DNA from: Campylobacter showae
GTDB lineage: Bacteria > Campylobacterota > Campylobacteria > Campylobacterales > Campylobacteraceae
Assembly (NCBI RefSeq): GCF_004803815.1
Contig: NZ_CP012544.1
Coordinates: forward strand, 1,426,001-1,490,000
Reading direction: 5' to 3'
Length of the DNA stretch: 64,000 nt
Positions within the stretch are counted from its first letter, which is position 1, and each line of letters starts with the position of its first letter. The position numbers and the translations under genes were made by a program. The notes under the pieces were generated by a model. It worked only from the letters and a program-made list of their open reading frames with translations, had not been told where the DNA came from and did no database searches. This document shows positions 19,019-27,919 of this stretch, piece by piece.

Positions 19019-19867
19019 CTACTCGCCCAGCTTCTGCGCTAATTTTCCCCAAAGCTCGCTTAGGCCTAGGATATCGTTGTGTCCGGCGTTTAGCTCGTAA
19101 ATTTGATCTCCGGGTTTTAGAAATTTAAATAGCCTGCGCGAGTTATCCACGCCGATTAGCTCGTCATGCTCGCCGTGAAATATCGTCACCGGCCCGCCAA
19201 AACCGCCGACAAACTCAAACGTAGGGATTTTGTATTTGATTAAAAATTTCGGCACGAATGGTATTTTCTTGCGCGCCAGCTCCTCTAGGCTAAAATAAGG
19301 CGCAATCAAAATCAGCCGCTTAGCGCCGTATTTTTGCGCCGCGCGAGCCGCCAGTCCGCTGCCTACCGAGTACCCGACCGCCGTGACCTCGCCCGCGTCA
19401 TACTCCCCTAAAACCAGCTGCATCATCGCGTCCGCATCCGCGTAAAGCTGCTCCTGCGAGCCTATCTCGCCGCCGCTCTTACCGTAGCCTCGATAGTCAA
19501 ACAGATAAAAATCATAGCCCAAATCCGTAAAATACCGCGCATACTTGCCCCAGCCTTGCAGATTGCACGCATTGCCGTGGAAAAATATCGCCGCGCCGTT
19601 TTTTGACTTTCGTTCGCCGTTCGCATCGCGCGCGTCGCCGTAAATTTGCCCGCCGTCCCTATTCTGCGCTAAAAACTTAAGCCCGCTTATCCGCGTGCCG
19701 TTTGCGTCCAGTCTTATCTCCTCAAACGGCTGATCAAAGCTAAACTCATGGTTTGGCTCAAGCTTGCTCGGGAAAAATATCAGCCTCTCTTGAAAAAAAT
19801 AAAGCAGCGCCAAAAGCGCCATATATAGGATCAAAACCATAATGCCGAGCCGTAAAATTACGTTCAT
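19019..19867 (-). CDS. Membrane-anchored alpha/beta hydrolase
   Basis: 282 residues. An N-terminal hydrophobic anchor (LGIMVLILYMALLALLYFF) precedes an alpha/beta-hydrolase domain with oxyanion-loop FHGNACNLQGW, nucleophile elbow GYSVGSG (Ser in the middle), HGEHDELIG carrying the acid, and the terminal His in NAGHNDI. This is the BEM46/YfhR-like group; substrates are unknown. The ATG follows GAAAGGTAAAA. It lies 2 bases after the radical SAM gene, probably in one transcript. Confidence 0.85.
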   Translation of the reverse strand: MNVILRLGIMVLILYMALLALLYFFQERLIFFPSKLEPNHEFSFDQPFEEIRLDANGTRISGLKFLAQNRDGGQIYGDARDANGERKSKNGAAIFFHGNACNLQGWGKYARYFTDLGYDFYLFDYRGYGKSGGEIGSQEQLYADADAMMQLVLGEYDAGEVTAVGYSVGSGLAARAAQKYGAKRLILIAPYFSLEELARKKIPFVPKFLIKYKIPTFEFVGGFGGPVTIFHGEHDELIGVDNSRRLFKFLKPGDQIYELNAGHNDILGLSELWGKLAQKLGE

Positions 19868-19869
19868 TT

Positions 19870-20721
19870 TTACCTTTCAAATTTACCTGCGCCGGATTTT
19901 CTCCGCTCAAAAAATATCCTAACCCTCTCGCCGCTCTCGCTTCCAAATTTCTCCTGCGCCGCCAGCCTGATCTCGCCAGCTAACCGCTCGAAATAGCCGT
20001 CATCTCCAAATAGATAAATTTGCTTATAAAGCGGCAAAAGCGCCGGGAAATTTCGCCCGACAAAGGCTAGAATTTTATCTCGAAAATTCGGATAGAGATT
20101 TAGCCTATCAAACCAAATTTCATCCGCCGCGTCGCCGTAGCGGGATATGATATCAAAAACGGGCGTGATCTGCGGGAAAATCGGCGCGACGAAGATATAT
20201 GTTTTCACTCCCGCGGCGCGCAGTTTTTTTATCGCTGCGATCCTTGCTGCGACGGAACTTGCATTAGGCTCGAGCATGCGGCGTAAGCTTTCGTCTATCA
20301 CACTCAAACTCACGCCTACGCGGACGTTTGGCATGGTTTGCAGCAGGTCTATGTCGCGCGTCACGAGGCTTGATTTGGTTAAAATTTGCAGGTTTACATC
20401 CGAGCCAGCAAGCGTTTCAAGGACTTTTCGCGTAGCTCCAAAGCGCGCCTCGTACGGATTATAGCAGTCGGTGACCGAGCTCATGAATACGCGCTCGCCG
20501 CCGTGCGAAGCCGCAAATTTAACTAGGCTCGCCGCGTCAAAATCCTTCGCGTCCAAAAACTCGCCCCACGCCTCCTTGTGCCCCGTGACGCCGCGCATAA
20601 ACTCGGCGTAGCAGTAGATACAACCGTGCGGGCAGCCTACGTACGGGTTGATCGCGTAGCCGCCGCTACCGATTTCGGAGCGTGAGAGGATATTTTTGGC
20701 ATGGACTTTTGCGACTTGCAT
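19870..20721 (-). CDS. Radical SAM protein, SplB-like group
   Basis: 283 residues with the radical SAM motif CPHGCIYCYA near residue 30, preceded by the NPYVGCPHGC context typical of the Rv2578c / SplB-like family. VFMSSVTDCYNPYEARF and RVGVSLSVIDE match that family. The function of this branch is unknown; it is not a canonical spore photoproduct lyase. It is the first gene of a two-gene minus-strand unit with the hydrolase. Confidence 0.82.
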   Translation of the reverse strand: MQVAKVHAKNILSRSEIGSGGYAINPYVGCPHGCIYCYAEFMRGVTGHKEAWGEFLDAKDFDAASLVKFAASHGGERVFMSSVTDCYNPYEARFGATRKVLETLAGSDVNLQILTKSSLVTRDIDLLQTMPNVRVGVSLSVIDESLRRMLEPNASSVAARIAAIKKLRAAGVKTYIFVAPIFPQITPVFDIISRYGDAADEIWFDRLNLYPNFRDKILAFVGRNFPALLPLYKQIYLFGDDGYFERLAGEIRLAAQEKFGSESGERVRIFFERRKSGAGKFER

Positions 20722-20951
20722 TTTGACTTTTGCCTTTTAGTTGCTCGGATTTTAGTGGAGATTTTAGCGAAAATTTAGACTTTAAGCTAAAACGACGCAG
20801 TTTTACCGATAAAAAGATAAATTTATCAAATCTAAGCTCGTTTTATAACCGGCCCAAATAGCACACTACGCCGTTTTGCCGAAGTTTATACTGATTTTAA
20901 ACGACTTTTTGGCAAAATCTACGGTTTAAAAAGTCAAATTTAAGGAAAAAT

Positions 20952-22541
20952 ATGCTTGAAGTCAAAAATTTATTAATGAGATTTAACGCACAGCTGCTAT
21001 TTGAGGACGTAAATCTAAAACTCACGCGCGGCAACCGCTACGGTCTCATCGGCGCAAACGGCGCGGGAAAATCGACGTTTCTCAAGATCCTCTCAGGCGA
21101 GATCGAGGCAAACAGCGGCGAGATCGTGATCGAAAACGGACTAAAAGTAGGCGTGCTAGGCCAAGATCAGTTCGCGTTTGAAAACTTTAGCGTCAAAGAC
21201 GCCGTACTATACGGCAACAAACGCCTATACGACGCCGTCAAAGAAAAAGAGCAGCTCTACATGAGCGAGGAGTTTACCGACGCTATAAACGACCGCCTAG
21301 CGCAGCTTGAGATGATAAGCGCCGAGGAGGATCCTAGCTACGAGTACGAAGTCAGGATCGAGAAAATCCTAAGTTCGCTTGGTTTTAGCGACTTTGAAAA
21401 GCCGATGAGCGAGGTCGAAAACTCGGATAAATTTAAAGTCCTGCTCGCTCAAGTGCTATTTCCAAAGCCCGACATCCTTTTCCTCGACGAGCCGACCAAC
21501 AACCTTGATATCGAGAGTATAAAGTGGCTGGAAAACGAGCTAAACCGCCACGAAGGCACGATGGTGCTAATCAGCCACGACCGCCACTTCTTAAACGCGG
21601 TTTGCACGCACATCCTAGACGTGGATTTTAAGAAAATCAGGCAGTTTGCGGGCAACTACGACGACTGGTACATCGCCTCGACGCTCGTAGCCAAACAGCA
21701 CGAGATGGAGCGCGACAAAAAGCTAAAAGAAAAAGAGGAGCTGGAGAAATTTATCGCGCGCTTCTCCGCAAACGCGAGCAAAGCCCGCCAAGCAACCAGC
21801 CGCCAAAAGCAGCTAAACAAACTCGACATCGAGGAGATCAAGGTATCAAGCAGACGCGATCCTAGCATACTTTTCCGCATCAAACGCGACATCGGTAACG
21901 AGATCCTGGAGGTGCGCGGCGTCAGCAAAAAATACGACAAGGTTTTGTTTGAAAATTTTAGCTTCAAGCTCGAAAAGAACGACAAGGTCGCCATCATCGG
22001 CGCAAACGGCGTAGGCAAAAGCACGCTAGCTAAAATCATCATCGGCGAGGTCGCTCCAGATAGCGGCGACGTGCACGTGGGCGCGACGATAGAGCCTAGC
22101 TATTTTGCGCAGGACACGACAAATAAAATCACGGGCGAGCTAAAGCTCTACGAGTGGCTGCAAGACGAAAACAACAAAGACCTAGACGAGATCCGTAAGT
22201 GCCTAGGCCGCATGCTATTTAGCGGCGCCGAGCAGGAAAAATCGGTCGGCAGCCTAAGCGGAGGCGAGAAACACCGCCTGATGCTAAGCCGCCTGATGCT
22301 AGAGCGCGGCAACCTGCTCGTGCTAGACGAGCCGAACAACCACCTAGACCTCGAAGCCATCATCGCTCTAGGCGAGGCGCTGTATAAATTCGGCGGCAAC
22401 GTCATCTGCGTGAGCCACGACCGCGAGCTCATCGATGCATTTGCCAACCGCATCATCCACCTCAAAGGCAACGGCGAGGTTGTCGATTTTAAGGGAACTT
22501 TTGAAGAATACGCCGCGATGAACGAGGGAACGACGGCTTAA
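20952..22541 (+). CDS. ybiT: ABC-F family ATPase, YbiT type
   Basis: 529 residues with two ABC domains and no membrane segments: Walker A GANGAGKST (about 36-44) and GANGVGKST, Walker B LFLDEPTNNLD and LVLDEPNNHLD, a normal second signature SLSGGEKHR and a degenerate first signature (SDKFKVLLAQ), as in YbiT. ABC-F proteins act on ribosomes; YbiT itself has no settled role. Length equals the E. coli protein (530). The start ATG follows TTTAAGGAAAAAT. Upstream TAAACGACTTTTTGGCAAAAT echoes the leader repeat at 15885. Confidence 0.92.
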   Translation: MLEVKNLLMRFNAQLLFEDVNLKLTRGNRYGLIGANGAGKSTFLKILSGEIEANSGEIVIENGLKVGVLGQDQFAFENFSVKDAVLYGNKRLYDAVKEKEQLYMSEEFTDAINDRLAQLEMISAEEDPSYEYEVRIEKILSSLGFSDFEKPMSEVENSDKFKVLLAQVLFPKPDILFLDEPTNNLDIESIKWLENELNRHEGTMVLISHDRHFLNAVCTHILDVDFKKIRQFAGNYDDWYIASTLVAKQHEMERDKKLKEKEELEKFIARFSANASKARQATSRQKQLNKLDIEEIKVSSRRDPSILFRIKRDIGNEILEVRGVSKKYDKVLFENFSFKLEKNDKVAIIGANGVGKSTLAKIIIGEVAPDSGDVHVGATIEPSYFAQDTTNKITGELKLYEWLQDENNKDLDEIRKCLGRMLFSGAEQEKSVGSLSGGEKHRLMLSRLMLERGNLLVLDEPNNHLDLEAIIALGEALYKFGGNVICVSHDRELIDAFANRIIHLKGNGEVVDFKGTFEEYAAMNEGTTA

Positions 22542-22598
22542 ATTTTGATTTTTGCTTTTGATTTGGCGGGAAATTTGATGCTCGCTAAATTTGAAAGC

Positions 22599-22641
22599 AA
22601 ATCCAAGCAGCAAATTTAGCTCCGTTTTACTGCTTGGATTT
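22599..22641 (+). terminator. Stem-loop after ybiT
   Basis: AAATCCAAGCAG and CTGCTTGGATTT pair perfectly over 12 bp around a 19-base loop, followed by AAATTTTACC. It lies 57 bases after the stop. Confidence 0.6.
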
Positions 22642-22867
22642 AAATTTTACCGCTTATCTTTTTAGCGACTATTTTTAAATTTACTCGCTAAAGCTTGCGC
22701 TACGAAAACGCCGACATATTTTTCAATTTTACTGCCGCGTATTGTTTCTTAAGAATGAGATAAATATTTCTATGATAACATTTATCCATATCATTTACTA
22801 CTGCGAAAAACCAGCTAAATATAAAAGCAAATAGATGCGAGTGTAGCAGCATAAGGAGAGAATGCTA

Positions 22868-23116
22868 ATGAATGAAGGCGTAAATAATTTACTGCAAAAA
22901 ATCGATGAACTGATAGTAAATATGGTAAAAGAAGCTGGCGAGCTGGTTAAAAATTTTATTGAGCTATCAAAAAGCGACCCCAATTTTAAGGATTATTACC
23001 GCGATTTTACCGACGTCGGCGTGCAAATTTTTAAAATCCACGAAAAACTACACGCCGATTTTGCGGAACTAAAAGAGTGTGAAGGGATAAAGGCGCTAAA
23101 AGAGTATAAAGGATAA
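22868..23116 (+). CDS. Small helical protein, function unknown
   Basis: 82 residues from the ATG at 22868, nine bases behind AAGGAG; the ATG at 22862 is only three bases from that site and is less likely. The sequence is amphipathic and charged (NNLLQKIDELIVNMVKEAGELVKNF), predicted all-alpha, with no signal peptide, one cysteine and no recognised domain. It has its own ribosome site, and no operon partner downstream. Confidence 0.6.
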   Translation: MNEGVNNLLQKIDELIVNMVKEAGELVKNFIELSKSDPNFKDYYRDFTDVGVQIFKIHEKLHADFAELKECEGIKALKEYKG

Positions 23117-23145
23117 ACTTCCGCCTAATTTAAATCTCTTAAATT

Positions 23146-23407
23146 CTTTCTTTAGGGACGAGGAAGGTTTTACTCGCAATAAGGCATAAAAAACAAAATC
23201 TAACGTTTTTGCGGTGCGGGTCTCGGTGGGTAAAATTTGAAGCCGAAATTTACAAATTTGACTTCAAATTTGAACCCAAAACAATAAGGCGAAGTATCGT
23301 GAGATGATTTTAAATGTTTTGAAGTAAATTTCGTCCCAAGGCTAGACATATAGTCTGTCGCAGGGCGAAATTTACGAAATCATTTAAAAGTACTCGCGAG
23401 ACAAGCC
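23146..23407. repeat. Dispersed intergenic element, copy B, with long hairpin
   Basis: 23146-23232 holds the internal stretch and the right end (GCGGTGCGGGTCTCGGTGGG, then TAAAATTTG) shared with copies A, C and D; no left end is seen. 23284-23407 is a long hairpin: outer arms ATAAGGC / AAGCC and TCGTGAG / CTCGCGA, middle arms TTTTAAATG / CATTTAAAA and GTAAATTTCG / CGAAATTTAC, tip AGAC-ATATA-GTCT. The hairpin ends one base before the msrAB stop codon and so lies directly 3' of that minus-strand gene. Confidence 0.75.
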
Positions 23408-23408
23408 G

Positions 23409-24521
23409 CTACTTTTTAGAATACTGCGCGTCGAGGTACGGTATCAAGTACCCATACCCCTGCTTCTGCATCTCCTCCTTTGGCACAAACCTCAGCGCGG
23501 CGCCGTTGATGCAGTATCTTAGCCCTCCTTTATCGCGCGGACCATCGTCAAATACATGCCCCAAATGCGAATCCGACATCGCGGTTTTGACCTCGGTGCG
23601 CACCATACCGTACGATAGATCGGACTTTTCGGCGATCAGGCTAGCATCTATCGGCTTCGTAAAGCTCGGCCACCCGCAGCCCGCGTCAAATTTATCGTAC
23701 GAGCTAAAAAGCGGCTGACCGTTAGTGATATCGACGTAGATGCCGATACGCTCCTCGTCGTTTAGCTCGCTGCTGTGTGGGCGCTCGGTCGCGGCGTGCT
23801 TTACGACGTCGTATGAGATGGCGCTTAGTTCATTTTTTAGCGTTGCGTCGTCTTTGTTTTTGTAGTTTTGCAAATTTTGCTTCATATCGCGCTTTTTATC
23901 GCTCAAAATTTCGCCCTTTTTAGGCAGGCTCTCAAAGGTCACGTGGCAGTAGCCGTGCGGATTTTTGTCTAGATAGTCCTGGTGATACTCCTCGGCTTTG
24001 TAGATATTTTCTAGCGGCGCAACCTCCGTTACGATGGGTGCTTTGTAGTTTTTTTGCTGCTCGGCGATAAAGGCTTTGATCGCCGGCTCGTCCGCCGCAT
24101 CGGTGTAGTAGATGCCCGTACGGTACTGCGTGCCGCGGTCGCCGCCTTGCTTGTTTAGGCTGGTGGGATCGATGGTGTTAAAGTAAAATTTCAGCAAATG
24201 CGGCAGATCGATCACGTACTCGTCGTATTCGACCCAGACGGCCTCAGCGGCGTTCGTGTCGCCCGTGCAGACCTGCTCGTAGCTAGGGTTTGGCACCTTT
24301 GAGTTTGCGTAGCCAGTGTAAGTGCTAACCACGCCGGGAAGCTGCTTGAGATAGGCCTCCGTGCCCCAAAAACAACCGCCGGCTAGCACGATCGTTTTGT
24401 TCGCGGCCGCAGACTCTTTTGTTTTATGATTCATCTGTTCTCCTTGTAAATTTAAAAATATACCTAAAAATAGCGCCAAAGCGCCGACTATTCCTGCTGT
24501 TTTTAACGTTTTGCCAAGCAT
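23409..24521 (-). CDS. msrAB: Fused methionine sulfoxide reductase MsrA-MsrB, exported
   Basis: 370 residues: an N-terminal hydrophobic signal or anchor (AGIVGALALFLGIFLNL), an MsrA domain (about 43-200) with catalytic GGCFWGTEAY and the HGYCH end, and an MsrB domain (about 220-365) with CGWPSF, SDSHLGHVFDDGP and catalytic RYCINGAALRF. It repairs both S- and R-methionine sulfoxide, here most likely in the periplasm. ATG follows TAAGGAGCGAAA. MsrB zinc CxxC pairs are not seen, so it is the zinc-less form. Confidence 0.93.
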   Translation of the reverse strand: MLGKTLKTAGIVGALALFLGIFLNLQGEQMNHKTKESAAANKTIVLAGGCFWGTEAYLKQLPGVVSTYTGYANSKVPNPSYEQVCTGDTNAAEAVWVEYDEYVIDLPHLLKFYFNTIDPTSLNKQGGDRGTQYRTGIYYTDAADEPAIKAFIAEQQKNYKAPIVTEVAPLENIYKAEEYHQDYLDKNPHGYCHVTFESLPKKGEILSDKKRDMKQNLQNYKNKDDATLKNELSAISYDVVKHAATERPHSSELNDEERIGIYVDITNGQPLFSSYDKFDAGCGWPSFTKPIDASLIAEKSDLSYGMVRTEVKTAMSDSHLGHVFDDGPRDKGGLRYCINGAALRFVPKEEMQKQGYGYLIPYLDAQYSKK

Positions 24522-24596
24522 TTTCGCTCCTTATGGCTTAAATTTTTGATTAAATTTGATTCGGGCAAATTTGACTTCAAATTTGACGGTTTTGCA

Positions 24597-24816
24597 TTTT
24601 ACGCACCGAGACCCGCGCCTTTAAACTCCAAAATTTGTCATCAGGCGTTAGATTTTCAAATTCTTTTTTTGGGAGACGGAAGGGGTTTCTACTTACGAAG
24701 CGTCGCCCCTTCCGCCCCCAAACCCCCACCAACCCCACTGCACGTTATAAGTTGCTGCGCTATGCGCAGGTTTCAATTTAGCATTTTTAAGATGCAGGTC
24801 TCGGTGACTCAAATTT
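24597..24816. repeat. Dispersed intergenic element, copy C, with inverted-repeat ends
   Basis: A 220-base element. The left end TTTTACGCACCGAGACCCGC and the right end GATGCAGGTCTCGGTGACTC are imperfect inverted repeats (about 20 of 26 positions when aligned). The internal part (GGGAGACGGAAGGGG, then TTTCTACTTACG) recurs in the opposite orientation in copy D. An open frame at 24546-24818 runs through it but has no coding features. Terminal inverted repeats of this size suggest a MITE-like origin. Confidence 0.7.
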
Positions 24817-24829
24817 GAACATAAAACGA

Positions 24830-24953
24830 TAAGGCGAAGTATCGCGAGATGATTTTTCGAGTTTTGAAGCAAAATTGAGCGTGCGCTAGGCATATAGCCT
24901 GCGGAGCGAAAATTTTGCAAAATCTCGGAAAAGCACTCGCGAGACAAGCCTTA
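24830..24953. repeat. Long covarying hairpin, copy C
   Basis: 124 bases folding end to end: AAGGC / GCCTT, TCGCGAG / CTCGCGA, TTTTCGAG / CTCGGAAAA, GCAAAATT / AATTTTGC and tip AGGC-ATATA-GCCT. The homologous hairpin at 23284-23407 has different bases in the middle arms and the tip, but they still pair. It lies 61 bases 3' of the minus-strand gene that ends at 25015. Confidence 0.72.
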
Positions 24954-25014
24954 GCCAAAATCAGCGAAATTATAACCGTCTAGCATAAACCCAACGTGAA
25001 TTTCACCTCTTAAT

Positions 25015-25635
25015 TTACTCTCTCGCGGCCAACGGCAAGGCGTAAAATTTAAACCCCTCCTGCTCAAACCCGCTCGCAAATGCCTGAAATTCCTCAAATT
25101 CGGCGCTGTTAAACTCCGCTCGCCAGATGGTACCCTCCTCGTTAAATTCGCGCTCAAAACTCAAATTTCGCTTTTCAAAATAGTGCTCAAAGCGCGAGCC
25201 CAGCGCGTATGGCGTAAAAAACACGCAAAGCGATTTTATCTCAAATTTAGCCAGCGCCCCGCAGCCCTCAGCCTCCTCTATAGCCGCATTTACCGCTGCG
25301 CCATACGCTCGCACGAGTCCACCCGTGCCTAGCTTTATCCCGCCAAAATACCGAACTATTAGCGCGCCTGCGTTTACGAGCTGGGCGCCTCTAAGCGCGT
25401 TTAGCGAGGGTTGCCCGCTCGTGCCCTTTGGCTCGCCGTCGTCGCTTTGATTTTCTACTATCTGGCCGTAGCCGTTTCGCTCGCGCAGCGCCCACACGAC
25501 GTGCGCGGCCTTTGGATGCTCCGCTTTTAGCTGTTCGTGCAAGGCTTTAAACTCGCAGATAGGACACAAAAAACACAAAAACGTCGATTTTTTGGCTTCA
25601 GTTTTGGTCGATACGACCCGCAAAACCGTTTGCAA
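25015..25635 (-). CDS. IMPACT / YigZ family protein (UPF0029)
   Basis: 206 residues with the family signatures DDGEPKGTSGQPSLNALRG and VRYFGGIKLGTGGLVRAYG in the N-terminal domain and a shorter C-terminal domain. YigZ-type proteins are linked to translation and RNA binding, without a settled reaction. The TTG start is supported by AAGGAG five bases upstream; no in-frame ATG lies near. The gene is monocistronic, and its 3' side carries hairpin copy C. Confidence 0.88.
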   Translation of the reverse strand: MQTVLRVVSTKTEAKKSTFLCFLCPICEFKALHEQLKAEHPKAAHVVWALRERNGYGQIVENQSDDGEPKGTSGQPSLNALRGAQLVNAGALIVRYFGGIKLGTGGLVRAYGAAVNAAIEEAEGCGALAKFEIKSLCVFFTPYALGSRFEHYFEKRNLSFEREFNEEGTIWRAEFNSAEFEEFQAFASGFEQEGFKFYALPLAARE

Positions 25636-25726
25636 TTTTCTCCTTTAAATAAAGCCCGATTTTAGCGAAATTTTAAAAATATTCTTATAAAATGGCGGCT
25701 AAAATGAAATAAGCTCTCAAAAAAGA

Positions 25727-27316
25727 ATGAAAATGTTTAAAAAAATCTCAAAAAAAACGCTTTGGCAAATCATCGCCATGATCGTTTCCAGCGCCGTTTT
25801 TAGCGGTTCTGGGATCCTGATACTAGCCTTTATCAACAAATACCTCTTAAATTTAAAAGAAAAAGACGCTCAAATTTTGCTCGCGTTTTTCGCGATTTTG
25901 ATTTTGTTTTTGGGCTTTTCGGTGCTCTCGCGCATCGCTCTTAGCGTGATCGGCAACGATTTTGTCTACGAGCTGCGCACCAAAACGATAAAACGGATCC
26001 TAGATACCGCAAATCAAAAAATCGTAGCCGCCGGCAAATCAAATTTGATCGCCTCGCTCTCAAGCGACGTGCGCAGCCTAACAGACGGCTTTATGCAAGT
26101 GCCAAGCATCATCCAAGGCGTGCTCATCATCGGCGCGACGGGCGCTTACGTACTGTATATCTCGGCCGAGATTTTCGTATTTTTGGTGCTGTGGACGAGC
26201 GTGGCGACGTGGATCTGCCGCCGCTCGATCAAAAACATCCACAAATACTTCGAGCAATACCGCAAGTGCGAGGACGCGCTATACCGCGACTATCAAACCT
26301 GCATCGAGGGGCATAGGGAGCTTAGCTTAAATTTAGCCCGCGCGAAGCGACTTTTTCTGGAGCGCTTTATACCAAACGCAAAAAGCCTGCGCACAAATAT
26401 CGTAAAAGCCGAGATCCATCAGTCCTTTATGAGCAACTGGCTAAACACCGTGATGCTAGGCGCCGTTGGCATCGAGATATATTTTTGCCTAGCCTATGAG
26501 GCTGCTAGCCTGCAAGATGCAATCACGGTTGCGCTAGCGATACTTTTTTTGCGAGCGCCTCTCATGATGCTGCTTTACTCGGTGCCTAGCGTCTTTCGCG
26601 CGCGCATCGCCTACGAGCGGCTAAAAAAGCTAGACCTAGCACCATTTGAGCCGGAATTTGAGCTAGGCGAGACGGCTCCGCAAATTTGGCAAAAACTACG
26701 CCTAAAAGATATAAATTTCGCCTACGACGAGGGGAGCGAATTTGCGCTAAAAGATATAAATTTAGAGATTAGACGCGGCGAGACGGTATTTTTGATCGGT
26801 AAAAACGGTAGCGGCAAAAGTACGCTATTTATGATTTTAGCGGGGCTTTTAGCGCCTAAAAGCGGCGAGATGTTCGCAGATGACGTCAAAATCACCGAGT
26901 CAAATTTAAAAAGCTACGCAAACACGATCAGCGCGGTGTTTAGCGACTTTTATCTCTTTGACGAAGTGATGAGCGACGATGGGGCGCTGATAGAGGGGCT
27001 ACTAAAAAAGATGTCGATAGAAAATAAAGTAAGCGTAAAAGACGGGAATTTTAGCACACTAAATCTATCTCAAGGCCAGAAAAAGCGTCTCGCCATGGTC
27101 GCAACGCTGCTTGAAAATCGCAAATTTTTAATCCTTGACGAGTGGGCGGCTGATCAAGACCCCGAGTTTAGGCGGCATTTTTATACTGAGTTTTTGCCTG
27201 AGCTAAAGGCGCAAGGCTACACTGTTTTTGCGATCAGCCACGACGATGCGTATTTTGACGCGGCGGATAAAATTTACGAGATACGAAACGGGCAGATCGC
27301 GCTCGTTAAGGGCTAA
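25727..27316 (+). CDS. ABC exporter, fused permease and ATPase (YojI / SyrD-like)
   Basis: 529 residues: six predicted membrane segments in 1-310, then an ABC domain with Walker A GKNGSGKST (about 361-369), signature LNLSQGQKKRLAM, Walker B KFLILDEWAADQDPEFR and H-loop AISHDD. The DEWAADQDP form and the shortness are typical of the cyclic-peptide / microcin exporter group (YojI, SyrD, PvdE). The substrate is unknown; a role in siderophore or peptide export is conceivable beside the iron locus, but this is inference. ATG choice between 25727 and 25733 is uncertain because the ribosome site is weak. A TATAAAAT box lies at about 25685-25692. Confidence 0.87.
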   Translation: MKMFKKISKKTLWQIIAMIVSSAVFSGSGILILAFINKYLLNLKEKDAQILLAFFAILILFLGFSVLSRIALSVIGNDFVYELRTKTIKRILDTANQKIVAAGKSNLIASLSSDVRSLTDGFMQVPSIIQGVLIIGATGAYVLYISAEIFVFLVLWTSVATWICRRSIKNIHKYFEQYRKCEDALYRDYQTCIEGHRELSLNLARAKRLFLERFIPNAKSLRTNIVKAEIHQSFMSNWLNTVMLGAVGIEIYFCLAYEAASLQDAITVALAILFLRAPLMMLLYSVPSVFRARIAYERLKKLDLAPFEPEFELGETAPQIWQKLRLKDINFAYDEGSEFALKDINLEIRRGETVFLIGKNGSGKSTLFMILAGLLAPKSGEMFADDVKITESNLKSYANTISAVFSDFYLFDEVMSDDGALIEGLLKKMSIENKVSVKDGNFSTLNLSQGQKKRLAMVATLLENRKFLILDEWAADQDPEFRRHFYTEFLPELKAQGYTVFAISHDDAYFDAADKIYEIRNGQIALVKG

Positions 27317-27372
27317 AATTCAGCTAAAAACGGTTAAAATAACGGATATCATTTTTAAATCAAGGAGACATA

Positions 27373-27642
27373 ATGCAGCTAAGCGAGGAAGCAAGAGAAG
27401 CCAAAGAGATGGCGCTAGGCATGATGAATGATAATTTCATCGGCCTTACAGAGGATATGTGCGCAAAATTTGGCGGCTTTACCAACCCGCAAAACGTCAA
27501 AATGACCGATATCACCGAGGACGGCATGCACATCGCCTGCGACGAGGGCGAAGTCTTCGTGCCGTTTGAGAAAAAAGCCGAACTAACGGTCGAGAGTCTA
27601 CGCGACGAGGTCATAAACATCGTAAACAGCATGGAGGGCTGA
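27373..27642 (+). CDS. Small DUF2470-like protein
   Basis: 89 residues, ATG behind CAAGGAGACATA. The pattern MNDN...M...FGG..N...VKMTDITEDGMHIAC....VPF resembles DUF2470, the C-terminal domain of HugZ/ChuZ-type haem-degrading proteins, but the split-barrel FMN-like domain of HugZ is absent. It lies 280 bases before a TonB-dependent receptor and 57 bases after the ABC exporter. A haem-related function is an inference from this resemblance and the position. Confidence 0.65.
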   Translation: MQLSEEAREAKEMALGMMNDNFIGLTEDMCAKFGGFTNPQNVKMTDITEDGMHIACDEGEVFVPFEKKAELTVESLRDEVINIVNSMEG

Positions 27643-27919
27643 ATCCTCCCCTTGCGCCTCTTTAGCCGGAGCGTAAATTTAGCGCGCTCGCTTGTTTTTA
27701 CGCCAAATTTAACCCTCAAATTTAAACCCTTCCAAGCTTTACCTCGCATCAAATTTATTTTTAAAGCCTTTAAAATTTGTTCTTTAAATTTTACGATTTA
27801 AACGCTCAAAATCGTCTGCAAATTTAAACCCGAAATCCCACTCGAATTTCTATTTTATAAATTAAACTTACATAAATTGATTTTTATTATTAATTATGAT
27901 AAAATCGAAGGGAGTTAAA
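27643..27919 (+). promoter_or_regulatory. Upstream region of receptor 1 with Fur-box-like sequence
   Basis: The end of this 277-base gap (27878-27905) is made of ATTATTAATTATGATAA-type hexamers resembling the Fur consensus GATAATGATAATCATTATC. The ribosome site GAAGGGAG lies just after it. The rest of the gap shows nothing coding. Confidence 0.4.

Noticed and set aside
24546-24818. 90-codon plus-strand frame
   Set aside because: It runs through element copy C and its inverted-repeat ends, has low coding character and no ribosome site.
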